A stretch of 64,000 bases of DNA, taken from NCBI GenBank assembly GCA_945869265.1, contig CAMBOI010000010.1:1-64000 (forward strand), written 5' to 3'. Of this stretch, positions 35,926-44,431 are shown in pieces. The notes beneath the pieces are model-generated. The model did no database searches. It saw only the letters and a program-made list of their open reading frames with translations, and had not been told where the DNA came from. The stretch's first letter is position 1. Each line of letters starts with the position of its first letter. A program made the translations under genes and the position numbers. The stretch is from an uncultured Prevotella sp. (GTDB lineage Bacteria > Bacteroidota > Bacteroidia > Bacteroidales > Bacteroidaceae).

Positions 35926-37881
35926 ATGAAACTTTTTCTTAGAATAATTTTGGTAATTTTGGCCATACCCATGTATGGCAAGACATTTAACTTGCAGTCG
36001 CCAAATAAGCGACTGCAAGTTACTGTCGTTTCTGGGGAGTCATTAACATGGAGTATTCTTCATGACTCCAAAGAGGTGATGCGCCAATCGCAGATAGATA
36101 TCAACAATGCCTATCAGGGCAAGGCGAGTGCATCGGCAGTGAAGAATCACAAGATATCATTTCCCACACCATTTTATCGTCAGAAGAGTGTTACGACAGA
36201 GTATAATGAACTGACCTTGTCGCTTGGCAAGGGGTGGTCGGTGGTGTTCCGAGCCTTCGACGAGGGTGTTGCTTATCGCTTTCAATGTAAGGGTAAGGTG
36301 CCCGCAATCATATCCGACGAGAAAGCAGAATTCCATTTTAATGGTGACAGTCAGTCGTGGCTCTCTTTCACTACCAATGACAAGAAGCCCGAGGCAATGG
36401 CATTCCAGAATATCTATGACCAGAAACCACTTGGTGAAGCAAAGGATAAACTCGCCTTCCTGCCAGCCACTGTGGCAAATGGCTCTGTAAAACTGACTAT
36501 TCTCGAAAGCGACCTTAGGGCATATCCAGGAATGTTTGTGAAGAAGTCTGCCGATGGAGAAAGTCTTGAAGGATGGTTTGCGCGTTATCCCAAGACCTTC
36601 GACAAATATCCTTGGCGTCAGCAGAGATATGTCACCTCTACCGAGGACTTTATCGCGCGCACTAATGGCAAACTATTCCAGACACCATGGCGCATTGTCG
36701 CCGTGACGGAGAAGGACACCGAGATGCCAGTGAACAACCTTGTTTATGCCCTTGCTGAACCAGCCAAGACCACCGATACGTCATGGATAAAGCCGGGTAA
36801 GGTGGCATGGGATTGGTGGAATGATTGGAATCTGAAAGGTGTGGACTTCGAGGCTGGTATCAACTTTGATACATACAAATACTACATAGATTTTGCAGCG
36901 AAGAACAATATAGAATATGTGGTGCTCGACGAGGGGTGGTATGAGTCGAAGAAAGGCGATATTATGAATCCCATTCCAGAAATCCGTCTGCCCGAACTTA
37001 TTCAATATGCCAACTCCAAGGGGGTGGATATCGTTTTGTGGACAGTGTTCAATGTGCTCGACGAACATCTTGACGAGGCAATGGCGAAATACAAGTCAAT
37101 GGGCGTTAAGGGTTTCAAGATCGATTTCCTCGACCGCGACGACCAGGAGGCGGTGGAACTTGCCTATCGCATAGCCGAAGCAGCACTGAAGTATCAGATG
37201 GTGCTTGATTACCATGGCTACTACAAGCCCACTGGCATGAGTCGCACGTTTCCTAATATTCTCAACTACGAGGGTGTATTCGGTATGGAGGAGTCACGAT
37301 GGACAGAACTCTCCAATGATATGCCGCTATATGATGTCACATTTCCATATATCCGCATGATGGCAGGAAGAGTGGATTTTACACCAGGAGCCATGCGCAA
37401 TGGAACGAAAGACAACTGGAAGGCAATATACACAGCTCCAGTAAGTATGGGAACACGTTGCCACCAGTTGGCATGCTATATCGTTCACGACTCTCCGTTC
37501 ACCATGCTTTGTGACGCTCCCACCAACTATGAGCAGGAGCAGGAGTGTGTTGATATGATAACAAGTCTGCCCACGGTGTTCGACCGCACTATCATCCCAC
37601 AAGGCGAGATGGGCAAGTATATTGTCACTGCACGTGAAAAGGACGGCAACTGGTATGTGGCAGGACAAACCAATTGGGACAAGCGTAAAATAACGCTGAA
37701 ATTTGATTTCCTGGAGAAAGGTAAGACATACCACACCACTCTTTTCCGTGATGGCATCAATGCTAATCACAATGCAGAGGACTATAAGATTGAGACAATT
37801 GATGTCAATTCCGATACCGTTCTCGACATCACTATGGCGAGCGGAGGAGGTTTTTTGATGAAATTAGGAATTAGGGATTAG
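35926..37881 (+). CDS. GH97 glycosidase, retaining type
   Basis: The 651-residue exported enzyme has an N-terminal beta-supersandwich (about 20-280), a (beta/alpha)8 barrel (about 285-560) and a C-terminal beta domain. It has Asp400 in GVKGFKIDF and HG rather than HE in LDYHGYYKPTG. As I recall the family, this fits the retaining branch (alpha-galactosidase, beta-L-arabinopyranosidase) instead of the inverting SusB branch. Glu455 is then a candidate acid/base by spacing. It lies 7 bp after GH127 and its last codons come from a TTAGGAATTAGGGATTAG microrepeat shared with other gene junctions. Substrate remains open. Confidence 0.85.
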   Translation: MKLFLRIILVILAIPMYGKTFNLQSPNKRLQVTVVSGESLTWSILHDSKEVMRQSQIDINNAYQGKASASAVKNHKISFPTPFYRQKSVTTEYNELTLSLGKGWSVVFRAFDEGVAYRFQCKGKVPAIISDEKAEFHFNGDSQSWLSFTTNDKKPEAMAFQNIYDQKPLGEAKDKLAFLPATVANGSVKLTILESDLRAYPGMFVKKSADGESLEGWFARYPKTFDKYPWRQQRYVTSTEDFIARTNGKLFQTPWRIVAVTEKDTEMPVNNLVYALAEPAKTTDTSWIKPGKVAWDWWNDWNLKGVDFEAGINFDTYKYYIDFAAKNNIEYVVLDEGWYESKKGDIMNPIPEIRLPELIQYANSKGVDIVLWTVFNVLDEHLDEAMAKYKSMGVKGFKIDFLDRDDQEAVELAYRIAEAALKYQMVLDYHGYYKPTGMSRTFPNILNYEGVFGMEESRWTELSNDMPLYDVTFPYIRMMAGRVDFTPGAMRNGTKDNWKAIYTAPVSMGTRCHQLACYIVHDSPFTMLCDAPTNYEQEQECVDMITSLPTVFDRTIIPQGEMGKYIVTAREKDGNWYVAGQTNWDKRKITLKFDFLEKGKTYHTTLFRDGINANHNAEDYKIETIDVNSDTVLDITMASGGGFLMKLGIRD

Positions 37882-37883
37882 GA

Positions 37884-40800
37884 ATGAAGATTAGGGCAAT
37901 TATACTGGCGCTGCTGATGGCAGTGGGAATGTATGGACAGGAGTTGGCATTCAGGCACTATGCCGACTATGATGGTCTTTGGCGCAATGCCATCAGTGCA
38001 TTGGCACAAGACAGATATGGATTTATCTGGATAGGTGCTGATGCCGGATTGAAACGCTTCGACGGAATATCCATGCGTAGTTTCCATACCTCCGACGACA
38101 AGTCTGTGCAGTCGGTATATGCCCTGCTCGATATGGGCGACAGTCTGATGGTAGGTACTGACGACGGGGCATTTGTGCTCAACTACAAGACGGAAGCTAT
38201 CCATCGGATTGCGCTCAAACCGGTAAAGGGCGGACAGAAGAACATTCATGTTACTTCGCTTGCCCTTGACAAAGACAATAATGTGTGGATCTCCACAATG
38301 GGACATGGCGTGTTTCACTATACTACCGACAATGGTGTAGTGAGACACGCCAATGTTTGTGCCAATAACCGCGTGGCACAGGTGTTTGTGGATAGTTCCA
38401 ATCAGATATGGGCTCTTACTGCTTGGGATAAGAACGGACTATATCTCTTTGATAAAGCTACAAGGAGATTTGGTGTATATAAGCTCAATGGTAATTGGTC
38501 GCCATCAGTGTATTGTATGACCGAAACAGACGATGGTACACTGTGGCTCGGTACATGGAATGAGGGAATTGTGGCATTCGACCGTGGAGGCAGTGTTAAG
38601 TCAACATATATAGGTCCTGGACATAAGGACTATGCCCTTCATGTACACTCAATATGCGAATATCGACCAGGGGTATTACTCGTTGGTTGTGACAAGGGAA
38701 TGGTGTGGTTAGACGTCAAGAACAATACCAGTACCACTTATTCCAAACTATCCCAGATAGCATCCCCAATATCAGGTTCATTTGTATATCCTATCATCAC
38801 CGACAATGAGGGCGGAATATGGATAGGAACATTTTATTCGGGTCTTAACTACGTGTCGCCAGCCAACGGACGATTCACGTCGTTCACATATAAGCAAGGC
38901 GCCAATTCTGTGCAAGGCAATGTCATAAGTCGATTTTGCGAAGATGGCAACCATGATATATGGATAGCCTCGGACGACGGCGGACTCAACAAGTATTCGC
39001 CATCGACGGGATTATTTGAACATATAGTGCTCGGAAACGGTGATATGTCAGACAATAATATCCATGCACTATGTATTGATGGCAACCAGTTGTGGATAGG
39101 CACATACACTGGTGGAGTATATGTGATGAATATAACCACACGCAAGTGCCGACGATACACTGCATCCACCAATCCTAATTCTCTCTATGGTAATAGTTGC
39201 TATGCAATCTATAGAGACAGCAAGGCGAATATATGGGTTGCCACCACTACAGGAATCAACCTTTACCGACGTGACACCGACGATTTCCTAAGGATGAAAT
39301 CCATTGAGTCCACTATCATGGATATCAAAGAAGATGAACATGGCAATATGTGGTTTGCCTCACAGAGTCATGGTATTCTGAAATACAATACTACTACACG
39401 CAAATGGAAAACATACAAGAGTGAAAACACTCACTCGGTGACAAACAGTATGTTGGTGGCTGAGAATGGTAAGGTTTTGGCAGCCACCGACGATGGACTA
39501 TTGCTTTATGACTCCAAGGTAGATGCCTTTTCCAATGTTGAGATGTTGCGCGATACTGCCGTATATGCTATAGTGGAGGATAATGGTAATATGTGGATTA
39601 CTACTAATGAGGGACTATATAAGGTGGCAGATGGAAAACCTATGATGCACTTCGACACCAATGATGGTCTGCTTAGTGACATATTTATGCCAAATGCTGC
39701 CTTGAAGGCTTCAGACGGCAGAATATACCTTGGTACGGTGAATGGATTCAACACATTCTATCCTTATCAGATCAAAACCAACTCACGGATACCGAAGGTT
39801 ATGATAACATCGGTGAGGGTAATGAATGAGAAGAGGAACGTGGCCGATCGTATAGAACTATCCTATCACGACAAGATGATTAGTATCTCTTTTGCTGCGC
39901 TCAGCTATTGCATGCCACAGAAAAATCTCTATTCATATATACTCAAAGGATTTGACCGTCAATGGGTTATGGCTGGCAATAACTCTACAGCCACATATAC
40001 CAATCTGGCTCCCGGAACATATAAATTCATGGTGAGAGGTTCCAACAACGATGGAGTGTGGAGCAACGAGGAGGCTGTGCTCGAGATAGTGGTCAATCCA
40101 CCCTTCTATTGGAGCATGACAGCCAAGGTGTTGTATTTGATTATTATAGTATTGATAATAATCTATGCATACAGATATACTATCACAAGGGAGCGCAAGA
40201 AGCATGAGAGGCAGATGGCGAAACTCAATGAGGAGAAACAAATTGAGGTGAGAAACGCTAAGATTCAGTTCTTCACAACTATTGCCCACGAGATACGCAC
40301 TCCGCTGTCGCTGATTATCGGTCCTTTGGAGAAATTGGTGAAGACCACTGCCCAATTATCAGACTCTGAAAGAAAGAACTTGAGAATTATAGACCGCAAT
40401 GCCCATCGTCTGCTCGATCTTGTCAACCAACTGCTTGATTTCAGTAAGGTGGAAAACAGAAGTATGGTGGTGAGGTTTAAGGTGCAGAATATATGCAATA
40501 TGCTACAGGCTGTGACTGAGCGATTTGAACCTACATTCGCCCAAAATGGCATAAATTTCAAGATAGAGATGCCCGATAGCCATTTTACAGCCGTAATCGA
40601 CAATGAGGCAATCACCAAGGTGGTGAGCAATCTGCTTACCAATGCACGTAAATACACTAACGACTTTGTGCGCCTGTCATGCCATGTCATGCCCGACGAC
40701 AATAGTTTTGCCATCGAGGTGGAGGACAATGGAGTGGGAATAGATCCAAATGACCACGAGAGAATATTCAATGCATTCTACCAGTCGGCCGACAACAAAC

Positions 40801-41774
40801 CAGGTACTGGTATCGGATTGTCGATAGTGAAGAACATAGTGGATCAACACCATGGCAAGGTGAGTGTGAAATCGGAACCGGGACATGGTGCAATATTTAC
40901 TGTAGTATTGCCTGTGAGACAGGATGTGCCTGCGGAAAGTGAATTGACAACCGACAAGGTGGAAGAATCCAATAATAACATGACGATATTATCTTCGGCA
41001 GAAAGCCAGTTGGTTGTGCCTGTTGATGATTCGGCTGTACTTGTTGTAGATGACAACAATGATATGCTGGAATATCTTGAGGAGAACATGTCCGAGAAAT
41101 ATCGTGTGATAGTGGCTCATGACGGACTCGAAGCTCTCGACAAGTTGGCATCCAACGATGTGTCGCTTATCATCTGCGACTGGATGATGCCGCGAATGGA
41201 TGGAGCTGAACTGTGCCGACGTGTGCGCAATGATGCCTCAACCAGCCATATCCCATTTGTGATGCTCACGGCAAAGACCGACACCGACTCCAAGGTGGAG
41301 GGAATGAATGTGGGAGCCGATGCATATATTGAAAAACCATTCTCGATGAGTTATCTTGAGGCCTGTTGCCTAAATATCATGCATGTGAGGAGATTACTGC
41401 GAGAGAAATACTCTACAACACCATCTGAACCAATATCCGAGATTGCATCCACAAGTGTGGATAAGGATTTCCTTGAACGTATGCAGAGGATTATCGAAGA
41501 GAATTTCGCTAATCCCGACCTCAATGTCAACTTCCTTGCCGACAAATTGTGCATCAGTCGCTCGCGACTTTTCGCCAAGATAAAGACACTTGCTGACGTG
41601 TCTCCCAACGATATGATTCAAATAGTGCGCCTGAAGAAGGCGGCCCAAATGCTCTCAGAGGGGAATATGAAGGTGAGTGAGGTATGCTATACCGTAGGAT
41701 TCAGTAATCCGTCGTATTTCTCTAAGTGCTTCTACAAGCAGTTTGGAGTAAGTCCTTCGGAGATAAGAAAATAA
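37884..41774 (+). CDS. hybrid two-component system regulator
   Basis: The 1296-residue protein combines an N-terminal signal and periplasmic sensor of two-bladed Reg_prop repeats (about 20-640), a Y_Y_Y domain (about 670-740) and one membrane segment (about 750-770). In the cytoplasm are a HisKA domain with His802 in FFTTIAHEIRTPL, an ATPase domain (GVGIDPNDHERIF, GTGIGLSI), a receiver with Asp1099 in IICDWMMPRMDG, and an AraC helix-turn-helix (about 1195-1296). This class senses glycan fragments in the periplasm and activates its own utilisation locus. It starts 2 bp after the GH97 stop, so it is in the operon and probably controls both arms. Confidence 0.95.
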   Translation: MKIRAIILALLMAVGMYGQELAFRHYADYDGLWRNAISALAQDRYGFIWIGADAGLKRFDGISMRSFHTSDDKSVQSVYALLDMGDSLMVGTDDGAFVLNYKTEAIHRIALKPVKGGQKNIHVTSLALDKDNNVWISTMGHGVFHYTTDNGVVRHANVCANNRVAQVFVDSSNQIWALTAWDKNGLYLFDKATRRFGVYKLNGNWSPSVYCMTETDDGTLWLGTWNEGIVAFDRGGSVKSTYIGPGHKDYALHVHSICEYRPGVLLVGCDKGMVWLDVKNNTSTTYSKLSQIASPISGSFVYPIITDNEGGIWIGTFYSGLNYVSPANGRFTSFTYKQGANSVQGNVISRFCEDGNHDIWIASDDGGLNKYSPSTGLFEHIVLGNGDMSDNNIHALCIDGNQLWIGTYTGGVYVMNITTRKCRRYTASTNPNSLYGNSCYAIYRDSKANIWVATTTGINLYRRDTDDFLRMKSIESTIMDIKEDEHGNMWFASQSHGILKYNTTTRKWKTYKSENTHSVTNSMLVAENGKVLAATDDGLLLYDSKVDAFSNVEMLRDTAVYAIVEDNGNMWITTNEGLYKVADGKPMMHFDTNDGLLSDIFMPNAALKASDGRIYLGTVNGFNTFYPYQIKTNSRIPKVMITSVRVMNEKRNVADRIELSYHDKMISISFAALSYCMPQKNLYSYILKGFDRQWVMAGNNSTATYTNLAPGTYKFMVRGSNNDGVWSNEEAVLEIVVNPPFYWSMTAKVLYLIIIVLIIIYAYRYTITRERKKHERQMAKLNEEKQIEVRNAKIQFFTTIAHEIRTPLSLIIGPLEKLVKTTAQLSDSERKNLRIIDRNAHRLLDLVNQLLDFSKVENRSMVVRFKVQNICNMLQAVTERFEPTFAQNGINFKIEMPDSHFTAVIDNEAITKVVSNLLTNARKYTNDFVRLSCHVMPDDNSFAIEVEDNGVGIDPNDHERIFNAFYQSADNKPGTGIGLSIVKNIVDQHHGKVSVKSEPGHGAIFTVVLPVRQDVPAESELTTDKVEESNNNMTILSSAESQLVVPVDDSAVLVVDDNNDMLEYLEENMSEKYRVIVAHDGLEALDKLASNDVSLIICDWMMPRMDGAELCRRVRNDASTSHIPFVMLTAKTDTDSKVEGMNVGADAYIEKPFSMSYLEACCLNIMHVRRLLREKYSTTPSEPISEIASTSVDKDFLERMQRIIEENFANPDLNVNFLADKLCISRSRLFAKIKTLADVSPNDMIQIVRLKKAAQMLSEGNMKVSEVCYTVGFSNPSYFSKCFYKQFGVSPSEIRK

Positions 41775-41788
41775 ATTGCGTTTATTCA

Positions 41789-41817
41789 TTGAATGTCGAA
41801 AAAAATATGTAACTTTG
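41789..41817 (+). promoter_or_regulatory. promoter of the PAP2 gene
   Basis: TTG at 41789-41791 and TAACTTTG at 41810-41817 on the plus strand. The gene starts 26 bp further on. Confidence 0.5.
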
Positions 41818-41842
41818 CAGCCAAAAATTCAATTTGGCTATA

Positions 41843-42808
41843 ATGAAGAAGTTACTCGAACTCTTTAAAAAAGAGAAAAAGGCCAAGAAGGGCCTATTGG
41901 CAATAGAGTGGGTGGTGATGGGATATCTCGCCATCACCACCCTCTTGATGCTTTTTACATATACTAAGGTGCACTCACCCGGAGAGATGCTGTGGGGCAG
42001 GGTGCAGATAGTGATAATGACTGTGGCTTTGTGGGCTGTGTATCGCATGCTGCCATGCCGATTCACTCGTTTGTGCCGCATACTGGCGCAGATGGCACTG
42101 CTCTCTTGGTGGTATCCAGACACATACGAGTTCAACCGCATGTTTCCCAATCTCGACCATCTGTTTGCCTCGTGGGAGCAGGGTGTGTTTGGTTGTCAAC
42201 CTTCATTGCTATTCTCGCAATGGTGCTCATGGTCGGTGTTTAGCGAACTGATGAATCTCGGCTATTGGTCGTATTATCCCATGATTGCCGCCACGGCACT
42301 CTATTTCTTCTTCTGGAGATACGACCAGTTTGACAGGGCGGCATTCATCATCCTCACTTCTTTTTTCATATATTACCTTATATATATAGCAATACCGGTG
42401 GCGGGGCCTCAGTATTATTATGCGGCAGTGGGGGTGGATAAGATAGCTCAGGGAATATTTCCTAATGTGCACGATTGGTTTAACACCCATCAAGAGTGTC
42501 TTGCCAATCCAGGATGGCACGATGGGCTGTTTTATAGGCTTGTGAGCGACGCTCATAATGCGGGCGAGCGTCCCACGGCAGCATTCCCGAGCAGTCATGT
42601 GGGAGTGAGCACTATCCTCTTGTTGTTGATATGGACTGCCCGCAATCGCCGACTGCTCTATTGGCTTCTTCCCTTCTATGTGTTGTTATGCCTGTCCACG
42701 GTGTATATATATGCCCATTATGCCATCGATGTTCTTGGTGGATGGGTATCGGCAATAGTGCTGTTTTTCGGTTTGAAGTTCTATTACGACCATTTTATGC
42801 GAAAATAG
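41843..42808 (+). CDS. PAP2-superfamily membrane phosphatase/transferase
   Basis: The protein has about 321 residues with six or so membrane segments and the PAP2 motifs GERPTAAFPSSHVGVS (C2) and HYAIDVLGGW (C3). It hydrolyses or transfers a lipid phosphate at the membrane; the length and topology resemble the inositol-phosphorylceramide synthase-like PAP2_3 group found in Bacteroidota. I start at ATG 41843 (MKKLLELF), not at the TTG three codons earlier. It is a single gene with its own promoter. Substrate unknown. Confidence 0.8.
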   Translation: MKKLLELFKKEKKAKKGLLAIEWVVMGYLAITTLLMLFTYTKVHSPGEMLWGRVQIVIMTVALWAVYRMLPCRFTRLCRILAQMALLSWWYPDTYEFNRMFPNLDHLFASWEQGVFGCQPSLLFSQWCSWSVFSELMNLGYWSYYPMIAATALYFFFWRYDQFDRAAFIILTSFFIYYLIYIAIPVAGPQYYYAAVGVDKIAQGIFPNVHDWFNTHQECLANPGWHDGLFYRLVSDAHNAGERPTAAFPSSHVGVSTILLLLIWTARNRRLLYWLLPFYVLLCLSTVYIYAHYAIDVLGGWVSAIVLFFGLKFYYDHFMRK

Positions 42809-42892
42809 CGAAAAAACGCACTGTGTTCGCACACAAATGATTGATTTGTGTCAATATAACACGTATTTTTATTAAAAAGCGGTAGAAAAATA

Positions 42893-43181
42893 TTGCGTAT
42901 ATGAGAAAATCGTCGTACCTTTGCAACGTCAAAAGACAACAAGGGTGTTAGTCAAAGACATTAAGAAGGTAAATAAGAATTTGATTTAGGATACATCATA
43001 CTTAGGTTTTTAGTTATAAAGGTTATTAGGTAATAAGATTGATTTGTTTCGTTTGATAGGTTAGTTTTTTTTGGTAAAAGATTAGATTGTTTCGGATAAC
43101 ACAAAAGGAGGCCGTGAGGCTGTGAATTTGGTAAATTAATTTTTTGCAATAAGGCCTGGTGATTCGTCATCAGGCTTTATT
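42893..43181 (+). ncRNA. possible small RNA between a strong promoter and a hairpin
   Basis: A near-ideal promoter (TTG 42893-42895, 20 nt, TACCTTTG 42916-42923) is followed by about 250 nt with no ATG on the plus strand. The unit ends in a hairpin (AATAAGGCCTG 43148-43158 with CAGGCTTTATT 43171-43181). A GGAGG-like stretch at about 43108 has no ORF behind it. This layout fits a non-coding transcript; I cannot match it to a known family such as 6S, SRP or RNase P RNA. The terminal hairpin has only a weak T-run. Confidence 0.35.
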
Positions 43182-43236
43182 GTATATGTTAAAATCAACA
43201 ATAATTTGCTATAAAAACCTTTTTCCTTCGAAAAAA

Positions 43237-43268
43237 TTTGGTGGTGTCGAAAATAATGCCTACCTTTG
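43237..43268 (+). promoter_or_regulatory. promoter of greA
   Basis: TTTG (43237-43240) and TACCTTTG (43261-43268) separated by 20 nt. The leader to the greA start is about 130 nt and contains a terminator-like hairpin. Confidence 0.6.
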
Positions 43269-43300
43269 CAGCGGTTCATACAGGATAGACATAAAAGAAT

Positions 43301-43347
43301 AATGAGGATTCTGACATTTTGCCGTGTCAGGATTCTTAATTTTTTTC
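43301..43347 (+). terminator. terminator-like hairpin in the greA leader
   Basis: GGATTCTGACA pairs with TGTCAGGATTC (one G-T pair) around an 8-nt loop and is followed after TAA by a run of eight T residues, 57 bp before greA. It lies between promoter and gene, so it can act as an attenuator or produce a short leader RNA. Confidence 0.6.
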
Positions 43348-43403
43348 TACCCCAGTGAAACCAGCTAACATTTATAAACAAATAAAAAACAATTGGAAAA
43401 ATT

Positions 43404-43871
43404 ATGGCTTACATGTCACAAGAGGGCTACGATAATTTGGTAGCCGAGTTGAAACGCTTGGAAAGCGTGGAGCGCCCTAAGGCATCAGCAGCCATTGCTG
43501 AGGCCCGAGACAAGGGTGACCTGAGTGAGAATTCTGAATACGATGCAGCCAAGGAAGCTCAGGCTCATCTCGAGGATAAGATCAACAAACTGAAGCTTGC
43601 AATCTCTGAGGCAAAGGTGGTTGACACTTCGAGACTGAGCAACGATACTGTGCAGATTCTGTCGAAGGTGGAGATGACTAATCTCACCACCAAGGCAAAG
43701 ATGAGTTATACTATCGTGAGTGAGAACGAGGCTAATCTGCGTGAGGGCAAGATTTCGATCATGACCCCTATTGCACAGGGATTGCTTGGCAAGAAAGTGG
43801 GTGACGAGGTGGAAATAAAGATTCCACGCGGCACCATCACCTTGCGTATCGATAACATTACAATAGGGTAA
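43404..43871 (+). CDS. transcription elongation factor GreA
   Basis: The 155-residue protein has the full GreA layout. An N-terminal coiled coil runs to about residue 75 (with the acidic loop region ARDKGDLSENSEYDAAKEAQ) and a C-terminal FKBP-like domain ends in the typical GDEVEIKIPRGTITLRI. It binds the RNA polymerase secondary channel and triggers cleavage of backtracked RNA. The start MAYMSQEGY is preceded by an AT-rich leader with its own promoter. The gap to the HIT gene is 42 bp and made of a TTCCTCATTCCTAAT microrepeat. Confidence 0.96.
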   Translation: MAYMSQEGYDNLVAELKRLESVERPKASAAIAEARDKGDLSENSEYDAAKEAQAHLEDKINKLKLAISEAKVVDTSRLSNDTVQILSKVEMTNLTTKAKMSYTIVSENEANLREGKISIMTPIAQGLLGKKVGDEVEIKIPRGTITLRIDNITIG

Positions 43872-43913
43872 TAATTCCTCATCCCTAATTCCTCATTCCT
43901 AATAACAAAGAAT

Positions 43914-44303
43914 ATGGATATATTTTCAAAGATTGCAGCCGGTGAGATTCCGAGCTATAAGTGTGCCGAGAGTGACAAGTTTTATGCTTTCCTCGACATC
44001 AATCCAGTGGCAAAGGGCCACACATTGGTGATACCTCGTCGTGAGGTGGATTATATCTATGATATGGATGACGATGAGTTGGCTGAATACCAGGTATTTG
44101 CCAAGCGAGTAGCAACTGCCTTAAAGAAGGCATTCCCATGCAAGAAGGTGGCACAAGTAGTACTCGGACTTGAAGTGCCCCATGCTCATATTCATCTTAT
44201 TCCGATGAATTCGGAGGCTGATGTCGATTTCCGTCGCGAGAAACTAAAACTTACCAGTGAGGAAATGGCATCCATCGCCGAGGCGATCAGGAACAACTTC
44301 TGA
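43914..44303 (+). CDS. HIT-family nucleotide-binding protein
   Basis: The 129-residue cytoplasmic protein has the HIT fold: DIFSKIAAGEIPSYK at the start, AFLDINPVAKGHTLVIPRR in the middle, and the histidine triad PHAHIHLIP near residue 100. Members hydrolyse nucleotide-phosphate bonds (for example AMP-lysine or diadenosine polyphosphates). It probably shares a transcript with greA and is followed by a strong terminator. Confidence 0.92.
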   Translation: MDIFSKIAAGEIPSYKCAESDKFYAFLDINPVAKGHTLVIPRREVDYIYDMDDDELAEYQVFAKRVATALKKAFPCKKVAQVVLGLEVPHAHIHLIPMNSEADVDFRREKLKLTSEEMASIAEAIRNNF

Positions 44304-44346
44304 TTACCTTTTTCCACAGATTAACAGAGATTAATTATTATGGTTG

Positions 44347-44394
44347 GATTATCACAGATTATGTTGCACACAATAATCTGTGATAATCTTTTTT
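44347..44394 (+). terminator. Rho-independent terminator after greA-HIT
   Basis: A 16-bp perfect stem, GATTATCACAGATTAT with ATAATCTGTGATAATC, is followed by six T residues. Flanking bases add a second pairing layer (CACAGATTAA and TTATCTGTG). Confidence 0.85.
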
Positions 44395-44431
44395 ATTAAT
44401 TGTTATCTGTGTGAATCCGTGGATTGTAAGA

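Noticed and set aside
42961..43170. 69-codon minus-strand frame in the greA upstream region
   Set aside because: It is low-complexity, has no promoter or family resemblance and is antisense to a strong promoter unit.
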